A stretch of DNA of 64,000 nt from UBA1952 sp965246785 (GCA_965246785.1 CBDFFM010000032.1:124001-188000), one strand, 5' to 3'; counted from the stretch's first letter, positions 53,388 through 63,113 are shown. Notes: a model not told the origin generated them from the sequence alone. Numbers and translations: made by a program.

Positions 53388-54727
53388 TGAGTGACTTACT
53401 GCAACGGTTCAAAAACAATTGGAAGGGAAAGCATTTCCCGCCGGCTGGCCAGCCATTATTGCTCGCGCTGAGCGGCGGATTGGACTCAATGACCCTCGCC
53501 TGCTTGCTTATGGCTGCCAATATCCCATTTGCTGCCGCCCACTGCAATTTTTCGCTACGCGGAAAGGACTCTGACGCGGATGCCACTTTTGTGGAAAGCT
53601 GGTGTATCGCTAATGGCATCGTCTGCTATGTCAGAAGCTTTAACACAGCCATTATCGCTGCCGAAAGCGCCTGCAGCATTCAGATGACTGCCCGCGAACT
53701 ACGCTATAGCTGGTTTGAGGCCTTAAGAAAGGAACACCGCTACGCCGCCATCCTCACTGCCCACCACGCCGGCGATGTAGCAGAGACAATGCTCATCAAC
53801 CTTGCCCGCGGCAGCGGAATCGCGGGTCTGCACGGCATTCCTGAGCGGAACGGGCACATCATTCGCCCCTTACTTTTCGCTTTGCGGGAAGAGATTGTCG
53901 CTTATGCAAATGAAACCGGCTTTAACTGGCGGGAAGACGCCTCGAACAGCGAAGACAAGTATTTGCGCAATGCCATCAGGCATCACATCATCCCAAAACT
54001 GGAAGAATTGCTTCCGGGAGCGACAGCGCGAATAGCCGAGACAGCACAGCGAATCAGTGCGGCGGAAATTATTTACCGGCAAGCCTTGGCGGGCCGGCTG
54101 GCAAAACTGAAAGAGCAACGCGGAAAGGATTGGTATGTTCCTATCCGCCTGCTGCAAAAAGAGCAAGCTTTGGCCGCCGTTGCGTATGAGCTATTCACGC
54201 CATTCGGTTTTTCCGGCGAGCAGGTACCGCAGATTCTTTCGCTGATGGATGGCGAAAGCGGTCGGCAGGTTCTTTCATCGGCGTACCGAGCGATCAGGCA
54301 CCGGGATTTTCTGGTCATCACCGCCTTGGCGGTAGTCGAAGCGAATCTTATCCTGATTGAAAGTGTTCCGGCAAGCATTGAAACGGCGGAAGGGACTTTT
54401 CAATGCTCATGGGTGCTTCCGGACACACCTTTCTCTGAAAACCCGAACATTGCCCTCCTTAACGGCGACGACCTGAGCCTCCCGCTCATCTTGCGCACGC
54501 GCCGCGAAGGCGACTACTTCTATCCCCTCGGCATGGGCGGAAAAAAGAAAAAGCTGAAACGCTTTCTTATTGATGCCAAGATGCCGCTGCATGAGAAGGA
54601 ACGCATCCGCATTTTGGAAGATGCTGATAAGCGCATTTTGTGGATTGCAGGGAAGCGAATAGATGAGCGGGCGAAGGTGCGGACGGTGACCAAAAGGGTG
54701 CTGAAAGTGGTATTTCAGGCGAGTTAA
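53387..54727 (+). CDS. tilS: tRNA(Ile)-lysidine synthase
   Basis: 446 residues from ATG at 53387. Modifies C34 of the isoleucine AUA tRNA to lysidine. PP-loop LALSGGLDSMTLA near residue 24, HHAGDVAETMLINLARGSG near 125, and a C-terminal TilS domain with RRREGDYFYPLGMGG-like text (TRREGDYFYPLGMGGKKKKL). Confidence 0.95.
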   Translation: MSDLLQRFKNNWKGKHFPPAGQPLLLALSGGLDSMTLACLLMAANIPFAAAHCNFSLRGKDSDADATFVESWCIANGIVCYVRSFNTAIIAAESACSIQMTARELRYSWFEALRKEHRYAAILTAHHAGDVAETMLINLARGSGIAGLHGIPERNGHIIRPLLFALREEIVAYANETGFNWREDASNSEDKYLRNAIRHHIIPKLEELLPGATARIAETAQRISAAEIIYRQALAGRLAKLKEQRGKDWYVPIRLLQKEQALAAVAYELFTPFGFSGEQVPQILSLMDGESGRQVLSSAYRAIRHRDFLVITALAVVEANLILIESVPASIETAEGTFQCSWVLPDTPFSENPNIALLNGDDLSLPLILRTRREGDYFYPLGMGGKKKKLKRFLIDAKMPLHEKERIRILEDADKRILWIAGKRIDERAKVRTVTKRVLKVVFQAS

Positions 54728-54779
54728 TGCTTTAGGCACTCTGACCTTAGTGCTTCTTTGTGCGCTTAGTGGTAAAGGT

Positions 54780-55397
54780 TCAAAAGCGAAAATTCTGAAT
54801 CTCCCGCACAAAATTCATCCCGTGCGAAGGCTCAATCAGCAGCGTAAAGAAGAAACCGAATACCGCGCCCCAGAAGTGCGCATCGTGGTTAATCGTCCCC
54901 TGCCCGCGCCGCGACATATAGACCGAATAGGCAAGGTAGAGCACAGCAAACACGATGTTCGGCATCTTAATGAAATACACATACAACGACGACCAAGGCG
55001 AAAAATAAACGGACGAAAACAGAACAGCCGCCACGCCGCCGGAAGCGCCGAGCGAGCGGTAGTAAGGATTCCCGCGATGCTTGTAGAAAGACGGCAGCGA
55101 AGCCACCACAATTCCTGCCAGGTACATCAGCACGTACAGCCACGGCGTCAGCCCATATGCTATAAACGCCGACTCCACAAAGCGCCCAATGAAGAACAGC
55201 GTGAACATGTTGAAGAGCAGGTGCGACCAGTCGGCATGGATAAAGCCGGACGTAAGAAGGCGGTAATATTCACTAGGCGTCCGCATTTTGGCAGGCCAGA
55301 GGATGAGCTTATCCGACATCCGGTTGTCGTTAAAGGCGGCAATGGAGAGCATGCAGGTAACAATGACCAGCGTGACTGTGAAGGCTATAGGGTGCAT
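54780..55397 (-). CDS. Rhomboid family intramembrane serine protease
   Basis: 205 residues from ATG at 55397; a longer start at 55418 is possible. Six membrane spans. Catalytic serine in SLGASGGVAAVLFSS and histidine in INHDAHFWGAVFGF. HADWSHLLFNMFTLFFIG is the conserved second-span region. Cuts membrane proteins; substrates unknown. Begins about 20 bp after rlmH on the same strand. Confidence 0.92.
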   Translation of the reverse strand: MHPIAFTVTLVIVTCMLSIAAFNDNRMSDKLILWPAKMRTPSEYYRLLTSGFIHADWSHLLFNMFTLFFIGRFVESAFIAYGLTPWLYVLMYLAGIVVASLPSFYKHRGNPYYRSLGASGGVAAVLFSSVYFSPWSSLYVYFIKMPNIVFAVLYLAYSVYMSRRGQGTINHDAHFWGAVFGFFFTLLIEPSHGMNFVREIQNFRF

Positions 55398-55418
55398 CGG
55401 CAGACGAAAGTAGCCCAA

Positions 55419-55892
55419 TCAGGCATGATGGTAAGGTGAGCCGTTGAGGATAGAGAAGGCGCGGTAAACCTGCTCCGCTACAATCAGCCGCACCAATTGA
55501 TGCGGAAATACCAGCTTGGAAAGGCCCCATACCTGCGCCGCGCGTCCCCGCACAGCATCGCTCACACCATAGGCGCCGCCGATGAGCAGCACCATCGTCT
55601 TTGTGCTGCTGTTCATCAGGTTTTGGAGGGATTGCGCCCATTCGGGCGAAGTCAGCGCCTTGCCGCGCTCATCTAAAAGAATGAGGTGATGCTGCGCGCC
55701 GAGCTTTTTTAAGATAAGGGCCTCCTCAGCGGCAAGAGTAGCCTCAGGCGTTGGCTGAACGCCCTTTTTAGGCGGCCGGATGACGATTAGCTCCGTCGTG
55801 CACCACGGCTTTACTTTTTGCAGATAATGCGTGATGGCGGCGTCCAGATGAGCCTCATTCGCCTTGCCGATTGACCAGATTTCTATTGTCAT
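55419..55892 (-). CDS. rlmH: 23S rRNA (pseudouridine1915-N3)-methyltransferase
   Basis: 157 residues of the SPOUT class. The trefoil-knot motif LLIGGAYGVSDAVRGRA lies near residue 101 and the C-terminal HQLVRLIVAEQVYRAFSIL is typical. The length is normal. Confidence 0.95.
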   Translation of the reverse strand: MTIEIWSIGKANEAHLDAAITHYLQKVKPWCTTELIVIRPPKKGVQPTPEATLAAEEALILKKLGAQHHLILLDERGKALTSPEWAQSLQNLMNSSTKTMVLLIGGAYGVSDAVRGRAAQVWGLSKLVFPHQLVRLIVAEQVYRAFSILNGSPYHHA

Positions 55893-55904
55893 TCACGGCA
55901 AGAT

Positions 55905-55985
55905 AAAGCGGCTTGTCTGTGGTGTTCGCTTCGCAAGCCTGCCCTGAGCGAAGCCGAAGGGTTGCGTTCGTTGCGTGAAACCCAT
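55905..55985. repeat. Short intergenic repeat upstream of the E2 gene
   Basis: Contains TTCGCTTCGCAAGCCTGCCC and TGAGCGAAGCCGAAGGGTTG, an imperfect inverted pair around GCTTCG. This is a widespread kind of gap sequence; no function is visible. Confidence 0.4.
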
Positions 55986-56033
55986 TCACCGTACTTTTAA
56001 CCCGCAAAAATTCTCTCCTCAAAAGCTCCCAAG

Positions 56034-57704
56034 ATGGCCGAAGCAATCCGAATGCCGCTCCTCTCCGACACGATGACGGAGGGCGTAATCGCGGCATGGC
56101 ACAAAAAGGTTGGCGATAAAGTAAAAAGCGACGACGTGCTGGCCGACGTGGAGACCGATAAGGCCACCATGGAGGTAATGCCTTATGTGGACGGCACGCT
56201 CCTCTACATAGGCGTGGAGCAGGGGAAGGCCGCAAAGGTGAATGACATCATAGCCATCGTGGGAAAGGAAGGAGAAGATTATAAGCCGCTTTTAGAAGGT
56301 GGCAGCCCGGCCGCAGCCGCTCCTGAAGCGCCGGCGCCCGAAAAGCCGGCAACACCCGCACCCGAAAAAGCAGCGCCGGCACCGGAAGCGCCGAAAGCAG
56401 ATGCTCCTAAAGCAGAATTGCCCAAGGACGTTACAGTTGTAAGAATGCCGCTCCTCTCCGACACGATGACGGAAGGCAAAATTGTAGCCTGGCATAAGAA
56501 GGTCGGCGATGCCGTGAAGAATGACGACGTGCTTGCGGACGTAGAAACGGACAAGGCGACGATGGAAGTAATGGGCTACGCTGATGGCACCCTGCTGCAC
56601 ATAGGCGTTCCTGAAGGACAAGCTGCGCCCATTAACGGCATTATAGCCATCATCGGCAAAGCCGGAACTGACATAAGCGCCTTCTTGGAAAGCGAGAAGA
56701 GTGGGGAGGCGTCTACTCCTGAACAAGCGCCTGCCGCCGCACAACAGCCCGCCGTAGTGCCATCAGCTCCGCCCGCACAACAATCCAACGCTCCAACACC
56801 CCAACCTTCTAACAGCGAAGAAGGCGGTCGCCTGAAAGCCTCACCCCTCGCCAAGCGCCTCGCCAAAGAAAAAGGCATCAACATCTCCGAAGTACACGGC
56901 TCCGGCGACGGCGGCCGCATCATCAAGCGTGACATAGACGAGTTCAAGCCGGCAACACAACAACCGTCCGACAACCGTCCGACAACCGTCCAACTACCGT
57001 CCAACGCACCCGCGCAGGAAGGCCAAGCCTATACGGATACCCCACTTTCCCAGATGCGCCGCATCATCGCTCAACGCCTATCGGAGAGCATGTATTCCGC
57101 GCCGCACTTCTACCTGCGCATGACGGTGACGATGGACAACGCCATTACGGCCCGGAAAGCCATTAATGATGTGGCTACGGCGAAGGTTTCTTTCAACGAC
57201 CTCATCATCAAAGCCTGCGCTATGGCGCTGCGGAAGCATCCTGAAGTGAACTCTTCCTGGACGGGCGAGGCCATCCGCCAGAATCACAACATCAACGTGG
57301 GCACTGCGGTGGCTGTAGATGAGGGGCTGCTTGTCCCGGTTGTGAAAAATGCGGACGCGAAATCACTTTCTCAAATCGCGGAAGAAGCTAACGTGCTCAT
57401 TGACAAGGCCCGGAATAAGAAGCTTCAGCCGGCAGAATTCACCGGCAATACCTTTACGATTTCCAACCTTGGCATGATGGATATTGACGAGTTCACCGCC
57501 ATCATCAACCCGCCGGATAGCTGCATCCTTGCCGTAGGCAAGATTGCGCCGACGCCGGTTGCGGAAAACGGGCAAGTTGTCATCCGCCAACTGCTTAAGC
57601 TGACACTTTCCTGCGACCACCGCGTGGTGGACGGCGCTGTTGGCGCGCGCTTCCTGCAAACGCTGAAGGCCTACCTGGAAAATCCCGTAACGATGCTTGC
57701 ATAA
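56034..57704 (+). CDS. Dihydrolipoamide acyltransferase (E2) with two lipoyl domains
   Basis: 556 residues. Two lipoyl domains with lipoylation sites in VETDKATMEVM (residues about 40 and 177), separated by Ala/Pro linkers, then a peripheral-subunit-binding domain (KASPLAKRLAKEKGINISEV) and a catalytic domain with CDHRVVDGA near 524. Most similar in layout to pyruvate dehydrogenase E2. The E1 and E3 genes are not adjacent. The linkers contain tandem repeats and a CCAAC string like those in gaps. Confidence 0.92.
   Translation: MAEAIRMPLLSDTMTEGVIAAWHKKVGDKVKSDDVLADVETDKATMEVMPYVDGTLLYIGVEQGKAAKVNDIIAIVGKEGEDYKPLLEGGSPAAAAPEAPAPEKPATPAPEKAAPAPEAPKADAPKAELPKDVTVVRMPLLSDTMTEGKIVAWHKKVGDAVKNDDVLADVETDKATMEVMGYADGTLLHIGVPEGQAAPINGIIAIIGKAGTDISAFLESEKSGEASTPEQAPAAAQQPAVVPSAPPAQQSNAPTPQPSNSEEGGRLKASPLAKRLAKEKGINISEVHGSGDGGRIIKRDIDEFKPATQQPSDNRPTTVQLPSNAPAQEGQAYTDTPLSQMRRIIAQRLSESMYSAPHFYLRMTVTMDNAITARKAINDVATAKVSFNDLIIKACAMALRKHPEVNSSWTGEAIRQNHNINVGTAVAVDEGLLVPVVKNADAKSLSQIAEEANVLIDKARNKKLQPAEFTGNTFTISNLGMMDIDEFTAIINPPDSCILAVGKIAPTPVAENGQVVIRQLLKLTLSCDHRVVDGAVGARFLQTLKAYLENPVTMLA
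56961..57004. repeat. Four tandem 11-bp units in the E2 linker
   Basis: CAACCGTCCGA at 56961 and 56972, CAACCGTCCAA at 56983 and CTACCGTCCAA at 56994. Three units equal 33 bases and keep frame. A CCAAC-rich string at 56778-56812 in the preceding linker resembles the gap repeats at 3551-3585. Confidence 0.8.
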
Positions 57705-57736
57705 CGGCGCTGTTCGCGCTTAAAGAATTAAAAACT

Positions 57737-57767
57737 GAAAAGCCACCTGCGTCACAGGTGGCTTTTC
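57737..57767. terminator. Bidirectional intrinsic terminator
   Basis: Stem GAAAAGCCACCTG / CAGGTGGCTTTTC with loop CGTCA, between convergent genes. Confidence 0.88.
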
Positions 57768-57786
57768 TTATAAATCACTTACGGCT

Positions 57787-58806
57787 TTAAGCCGGCCGCT
57801 CTTCGCTGCCTGCTATGCGGCGCTCCCGCCGTTGCTCGTCCAGCTCATCCTCACGCGCCTGGTCTTTGTCGTAAGCGCGGATGATGGCCTTCACAAGGCG
57901 GTGGCGCACCACGTCGCTTTCGTCCAGTTGGATGTGGGCAATGCCTTCCACGTTTTTCAGGATGCGTGTGGCTTTAATGAGGCCCGAGCGCTGGTTTTTC
58001 GGCAAGTCAACCTGCGTCATATCGCCGGTGATAATGGCTTTGGCTGATGGGCCGATACGCGTCAGGAACATCTTGAGCTGCAACTCGGTAGCATTCTGCG
58101 CTTCGTCAAGGATGATAAAGGCATTATCCAGCGTACGGCCGCGCATGTAGGCCAGCGGCGCAATCTCAATGATGCGGTTCGCCATGTAGTACGTCAGCTT
58201 ATCACTTGGCAACATATCGTCCAGCGCATCATAGAGCGGGCGCAGATAGGGGTCAATCTTCTCCTTCAGGTCGCCCGGCAGGAAGCCGAGGCTCTCGCCA
58301 GCCTCTACCGCGGGGCGGGTGAGGATGATTTTGCGGACGGCCTTGTTTTTCAAGGCGCGCACCGCCAGTGCCACCGCCGTATAGGTCTTGCCCGTACCGG
58401 CAGGGCCGAGGGCGAATATGATGTCGTTCTTTTCCGCGGAAGCGGCCATCATCTTCTGGTTCTGCGTCTTGGCGCGGATGACTTTGCCGTTGGGGCCGAA
58501 GACGAGGATGTCATTGTTCAGGGTCTCCTCCACCACCGGGCCGTCCACGCCGTCGTCGTCACCGAGGATTTGGGCAAAGTACTGCTCGCTGAGATGGCCG
58601 TTACGTTCAAGGTATTTAATCACCTGTCCGATGCGTTCCTGCGCGCTGGCCACTTCTTCGGGCTTGCCGGAGAGCTTTATCTGCTGCCCGCGGGAAAGGA
58701 TTTTGAGGAGGGGGAAGCGTTTCTTCAGCAGGTCAAACTTGCTGTTATTAATCCCGAAAAATTCAATCGGGTTGACGCTCTCAATGTTGATGATGGCTTC
58801 TGTCAA
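57787..58806 (-). CDS. PhoH family protein
   Basis: 339 residues. P-loop ATPase with GPAGTGKTYTAVALAVRAL near residue 135 and DEAQNATELQLKMFLTRIG near 234. An N-terminal KH-like region is present. PhoH/YbeZ proteins are associated with YbeY and RNA processing; ybeY is not adjacent. Confidence 0.93.
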   Translation of the reverse strand: MTEAIINIESVNPIEFFGINNSKFDLLKKRFPLLKILSRGQQIKLSGKPEEVASAQERIGQVIKYLERNGHLSEQYFAQILGDDDGVDGPVVEETLNNDILVFGPNGKVIRAKTQNQKMMAASAEKNDIIFALGPAGTGKTYTAVALAVRALKNKAVRKIILTRPAVEAGESLGFLPGDLKEKIDPYLRPLYDALDDMLPSDKLTYYMANRIIEIAPLAYMRGRTLDNAFIILDEAQNATELQLKMFLTRIGPSAKAIITGDMTQVDLPKNQRSGLIKATRILKNVEGIAHIQLDESDVVRHRLVKAIIRAYDKDQAREDELDEQRRERRIAGSEERPA

Positions 58807-58907
58807 TGGCTTGAGATTTAGTTGGTTCTATCTAAGATACGCTAAATAGCGTGCCATCTGTGCTGCCAAGTTGTTACCATTCTGTTGATAACTTTTTAAT
58901 GCCTCCC

Positions 58908-59276
58908 TCAGCCTTTTCCGAACATTTCTTTCAATAAATCCCGCTCTGCCCGCACCTTCATCAGCTCCGTTTCCAGCTCGTTGATGCGGCGGTCTTTCGT
59001 GTCATCCACCGGCGCGTCGGTCGGGTATTCTTTCGGCATTTGCGCAGCAATATCTGCGAAGAAGTTGTGCCTCAGCGCAACGCTGATTTGCCACAGCGTG
59101 GAGGTGAGCATCTTCGTGCGCTTCTTGTAATCATTTACGGCATCATAGTCGCGGCCTAAGGCGCGGCCCAGCGCGCTTTGGTAGATGCGATGCTTCTTAA
59201 AATATGCCCGTAGCATAGCGCCGGTATCAGGAATAGGGTGGAGCGGAATTTCCGGGTCGCGGGGTGTGCTTGCCAT
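58908..59276 (-). CDS. Helix-turn-helix protein with C-terminal coiled coil
   Basis: 122 residues from ATG at 59276. A lambda-repressor-like HTH is suggested by HRIYQSALGRALGRDYDAVN DYKKRT in part, followed by LWQISVALRHNFFADIAAQM, the pattern of a Bacteroidota regulator family. Residues 95-120 (RRINELETELMKVRAERDLL) form a coiled coil, so it is probably a dimer. The array at 59299-59520 lies directly upstream. Target unknown. Confidence 0.7.
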   Translation of the reverse strand: MASTPRDPEIPLHPIPDTGAMLRAYFKKHRIYQSALGRALGRDYDAVNDYKKRTKMLTSTLWQISVALRHNFFADIAAQMPKEYPTDAPVDDTKDRRINELETELMKVRAERDLLKEMFGKG

Positions 59277-59298
59277 AGAAAATTGTAGTGTTAGCCGC

Positions 59299-59520
59299 GG
59301 ATTATACGCTGTAAAACTATGAATTTCCGGTTTCAAAGCCGGAATGTCCGATTAAAAAGGCAGAAATTATCCCTATCGTATGGAGACATTACGCTGTAAA
59401 AGGTGGAAATTGCTGATTTTTTACCGGAATGTCTCCTGTTAAGGCGGAGACATTCCGCCTCGAATGCCGGATTATACGGCTTTAACACCGGAACATACCG
59501 CCATAATGCTGGTATTATTC
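59299..59520. repeat. Degenerate 42-bp-period array upstream of the HTH gene
   Basis: Unit starts marked by GGATTATACG or GGAATGTC-type words at 59299, 59341, 59382, 59426, 59469 and 59511 (intervals 42, 41, 44, 43, 42). Shared inner words include CGCTGTAAAA and GGAAATT. GGCGGAGACATTCCGCC near 59443-59460 is a local palindrome. It fills the whole gap between lptD and the HTH gene. Confidence 0.7.
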
Positions 59521-59524
59521 GTTT

Positions 59525-62179
59525 TTAATACACTGCATCCCTGTAATCCCGCCGCCGCAGCAATTTCAAATCCTGCAAGACCGAGGCCTTCACGTTGAGC
59601 GTGAAATTGTAGCTCTTGCGCGGCCCGAAGGGGATGGTGCCGAGGCGCATTTCCCAGCAATGGAGGTCGCGGTAAATGTCCAGCGAGGTGAGGGTGAGCT
59701 GATTATTGGAAAAATCGTAGCCGGAGGAGAAGGTGACCTTCCAATGCGCCGTCAGGTTGAAATCGCCGGAGAAGAGGGCGTTGTGGCTAAAGACGAGCGT
59801 ATCGCCGCCCCTTAGAAAGGTGCGGTACTCCTTGTTCAGCGAAAGATTGTAGCCCACGTTGAGGCTCCAGGGAATGTTGAAGTCTAAGTAATCATTGTAG
59901 CCGCCCGGCGCGGCGCTTGCGCCTTCCCCACGCTTGGAATCGCCATTGGCGCCGCCGGAGCGGAAGGAAGAGGAGAAGGAGAGATTGGCGTTCTTAAAAT
60001 TGAGGACGCCGCCGTCAGATACTTTAAGCCTGTTGACGGCCAGGCCAAGCGTATTATCATAGACGTACGGCGTGAAGTTGGCATTGGCATTCACCGAAAT
60101 CTTGTCCAGAATGTTGGTGCGAAAAGCCATGTTCACATCCGCCCATCCAAAGGAATCCGCCGCCAGATTGTAGCCGCTGTTGATGGAGAAGCCGTCAATG
60201 AGGGTAATGTTCTTCGTTACAGCGCCCGTATCCGAGCCGCTGCGCGTTTTAAGCTGAAGATTGTTATTGATGCCAAAATTGAGCGTGCTCGCAAAGCGCC
60301 CATACTGCCCGAGGCCAGGCGTGCCCACTACAGAGCGGCTGTAAGGCGAGTAATAGCCCACCTGCCCGCCGGGCGTGAGGTAAGCCTGGTAATAATAGCC
60401 AAAAGGCTTTGCCGCATAATCGGGCACATAGTTGATGCCCGCATTGGGCGTAATCACGTGGCGTATGCCCGCCAGCCGGCCCGTGCGCCAGCGCTTAATG
60501 CCGTAGATGCGCGTGCTGAACTGCGCGGAAGCAGTCAGGTCGCGCGTGGCAAAAAAGCCGCGGCGCTGAATGGTATCCAGCTTTCCCTCGCCGGCATTGT
60601 AGAATTGGTAAAACTGCTCCGTGAGCCAATACTCGTTGTAATTAATGCTGGCGGAAAAGTTGATGTAGCGGGCCAGCGTATAAGACGCGCTCAGCGGAAT
60701 GCTATGATGCGCACCGATGGAAAAATCATTCAGCCCAAGCTGCGAGAGGTGGAAGCCGGTGTCTAAGAAAGTAGTCTGCGCCAGCGCATTGACGGTGTAG
60801 GAAGTCGTAATCTTCTCATACCAGCGCGCGCTGCCCACGGGATTGCGCCGCGCAAAAGGCGATACGCCGGAAATAGAGAACGTGATATTCGGCAGCGTCA
60901 CGTTCACCACATGGTTGGCCGTATTCTGATTGTGCAGCAGCGCGGCGGTGAAGGAAGATGGAATCTTTCCGTTCCAGACCTTGCTGTAGGTTACGTTGCT
61001 CTGAAACTGGTTCTGAATAATCTGGTTCGGATTGTAGCTGTTGTCCTGGTAGTAATTTCCTTTTACGATGTTCACGCTTGTATTAAACGTCTGGCCGGGC
61101 TTAGCCTTCGCATCGGTGCGGTGCTCCCAGCGCAGGGCGAACTGCTTGTCAATGCTCGCGCTCGGCTCATAAGACTCGCCGGTCTTGTTGTAAGCGTAGT
61201 TGAAGGAGAAGCCGCCGTTGTAATGATAGCGGTTCACGTAGGTGCTTACCGCGCTCACATTGTAGCTGCCTTTGGAGTAGAAGCTCGTCAGCAGAAGCGC
61301 GTCAATGTAGTCGGAGAAGTGGAAGTAATAGCCGCCATTGGTCAGCCCCAACCCGCGCGATTCCTCGACGGTGTAAGACGGAATCCGAAAGCCCGAGCGC
61401 TGCGTCTCCGAAATGGGAAATACGCCAAAAGGCAGGAAGAGCGGCGTAGGCACACCTTCAATCATCAGATTAGACGAGCCAGCCACGATGATATGCCCCG
61501 GCACCACCTTTATCCGCGACGAGCGGATGCCGAAGTGCGGCGTGTCCAATGAGCAGGTTGTGTACAGGCTGCCCGCGCCAAAGATGCTGTTATCCGGGTT
61601 GCGCTTGATTTGCGTGGAATGCACAAACCCCTCGCCATACTGCGTCCGCGCATTACGCACAATGGCGCGCTTGCTTTTGAAATTGTACTTCAGGTAATCG
61701 TAAGTAAAAGTCTCCGAGCCTTGCTTAAACGAGGGTCGCTCGGATTTACTGGTAGAGTCTTCAAGAGGCGTAGCGGAGATAGTATTGTCCGCCTGATTGT
61801 ACATAACCTGCCCGGCCTTCAGCGTCAGGTCTTCATAATCCACCTGCGCATCACCGTAGAGGTAGAAGAGATTGCTTTCCATATCCAGCACGGCACTGTC
61901 CGTAGCCTTGGCCGTTACCACTGCCGGCAGCGCATCCGGCGAAATGCGTATGCCGAGGGAATCTTCAAGCGCGGTTCGGCGGGCGGTATCAGTAGTTGCG
62001 GCCGTTGTATCCTGCCGGGAAAGCCGCATCGTATCGGCAGCGCGCCGGACGGTATCGCGGCCGGGAAGCGCCGTTTGGGCGTTGGCCGGGCCCGTTAAGC
62101 AGGTGATAAAGAAAAGCAGCAGGACAACGCACAGGCGCGGCACTGCTCTTTTTAAAATACTTTTACCGGGAACCCTCAT
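59525..62179 (-). CDS. LptD-like outer-membrane LPS assembly protein
   Basis: 884 residues from ATG at 62179 (MRVPGKSILKRAVPRLC), with a signal peptide ending TGPANAQ. Residues 90-230 are an OstA/LptA-like domain (LFYLYGDAQVDYEDLTLKAG). The rest is a large beta-barrel with the conserved IEGVPTPLFLPFGVFPISET near 265. Bacteroidota LptD proteins are divergent, so the call is putative. It inserts LPS into the outer leaflet. Confidence 0.85.
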   Translation of the reverse strand: MRVPGKSILKRAVPRLCVVLLLFFITCLTGPANAQTALPGRDTVRRAADTMRLSRQDTTAATTDTARRTALEDSLGIRISPDALPAVVTAKATDSAVLDMESNLFYLYGDAQVDYEDLTLKAGQVMYNQADNTISATPLEDSTSKSERPSFKQGSETFTYDYLKYNFKSKRAIVRNARTQYGEGFVHSTQIKRNPDNSIFGAGSLYTTCSLDTPHFGIRSSRIKVVPGHIIVAGSSNLMIEGVPTPLFLPFGVFPISETQRSGFRIPSYTVEESRGLGLTNGGYYFHFSDYIDALLLTSFYSKGSYNVSAVSTYVNRYHYNGGFSFNYAYNKTGESYEPSASIDKQFALRWEHRTDAKAKPGQTFNTSVNIVKGNYYQDNSYNPNQIIQNQFQSNVTYSKVWNGKIPSSFTAALLHNQNTANHVVNVTLPNITFSISGVSPFARRNPVGSARWYEKITTSYTVNALAQTTFLDTGFHLSQLGLNDFSIGAHHSIPLSASYTLARYINFSASINYNEYWLTEQFYQFYNAGEGKLDTIQRRGFFATRDLTASAQFSTRIYGIKRWRTGRLAGIRHVITPNAGINYVPDYAAKPFGYYYQAYLTPGGQVGYYSPYSRSVVGTPGLGQYGRFASTLNFGINNNLQLKTRSGSDTGAVTKNITLIDGFSINSGYNLAADSFGWADVNMAFRTNILDKISVNANANFTPYVYDNTLGLAVNRLKVSDGGVLNFKNANLSFSSSFRSGGANGDSKRGEGASAAPGGYNDYLDFNIPWSLNVGYNLSLNKEYRTFLRGGDTLVFSHNALFSGDFNLTAHWKVTFSSGYDFSNNQLTLTSLDIYRDLHCWEMRLGTIPFGPRKSYNFTLNVKASVLQDLKLLRRRDYRDAVY

Positions 62180-62190
62180 GGCCTGTGCCG

Positions 62191-62198
62191 CAAAATTA
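62191..62198 (-). promoter_or_regulatory. Promoter -7 box of the lptD-like gene
   Basis: TAATTTTG on the minus strand, exact consensus, 11 bp before the ATG at 62179. It supports that start over 62227. Confidence 0.5.
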
Positions 62199-62246
62199 CC
62201 GGCCCTGACGGTATGCTTTTCAATCATTTATTCGCAATCACGCTTC

Positions 62247-63113
62247 ATGCGCTCTTTTCGGTTTCTATGGCTGCTCGCGCTTTGCAGCTTGTTTGTACTC
62301 CCACTTTCCTTTGGCGCTGCTAAAAAGGTCACTAAAATTGTCATAGACGCAGGCCACGGCGGCAAGGATAATGGCGCCCGCGGCGAGTACAGCAACGAGA
62401 AAGACCTGACGCTCGCCATTGTTATGAAGCTGGGCAAGCTCATCACTGACTCTATGCACGACGTCGAGCCTTTTTACACGCGCAATTCCGACAATTATCC
62501 TTCGCTCAAGGAGCGCCACGAGATTGCCAACCAGGCCGCCGCCGACCTCTTCGTCTCCGTACACATCAACTCAACGCCCTTCTGGTACGAAAAAGTACAG
62601 ACAAGCACCAGAACTGTAACCACCGGCCGGGGTAAGCGCAAGCGCACCCGCGAGGTGGCGGTCTATCAAAGCATCAAGCATCACACCACAAAGTTGCAGG
62701 GTGTGGAAACGCTTGTGCTCGGCTCCATCCGCAATAATCAGAAGGCAAAGGCGGTAGGCGAGTACGGCGATGCCATCGTTGACGAGCCTGGCCTGCTCAA
62801 TGAGAACGACCCGCAGACGGCCATTATCCTGGCACAATACACGCAGGCTTTCCTCGGCCGTAGCGTGGCGCTGGGTCAGGCTATTCAAGACCAGTTTGCG
62901 AGCCAGGGCCGCCGCGACCTCGGCGTGAAGCAGCAAAGTCTTGAAGTGCTGGCCGGCTCCTACATGCCCGGCGTGCTGGTGGAATGCGGCTTTATCACCA
63001 ATACGGACGAGGAAACGTATATGGCCTCCGAAGCGGGCCAGTGGGAGATTGCCCGCGCCATCTTCCGCGGCATCAAAGCCTATAAGATGGATATTGATCG
63101 GAAGGCGCAGTAA
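62247..63113 (+). CDS. N-acetylmuramoyl-L-alanine amidase
   Basis: 288 residues from ATG at 62247. Signal peptide (MRSFRFLWLLALCSLFVLPL), then amidase_3 with the zinc ligands in IDAGHGGKDNGA and SVHINS and the catalytic glutamate in LVECGFITN. A basic insertion TGRGKRKRTREVAVY lies mid-domain. It cleaves peptidoglycan stem peptides. It is divergent from the lptD-like gene across 67 bp. Confidence 0.93.
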   Translation: MRSFRFLWLLALCSLFVLPLSFGAAKKVTKIVIDAGHGGKDNGARGEYSNEKDLTLAIVMKLGKLITDSMHDVEPFYTRNSDNYPSLKERHEIANQAAADLFVSVHINSTPFWYEKVQTSTRTVTTGRGKRKRTREVAVYQSIKHHTTKLQGVETLVLGSIRNNQKAKAVGEYGDAIVDEPGLLNENDPQTAIILAQYTQAFLGRSVALGQAIQDQFASQGRRDLGVKQQSLEVLAGSYMPGVLVECGFITNTDEETYMASEAGQWEIARAIFRGIKAYKMDIDRKAQ

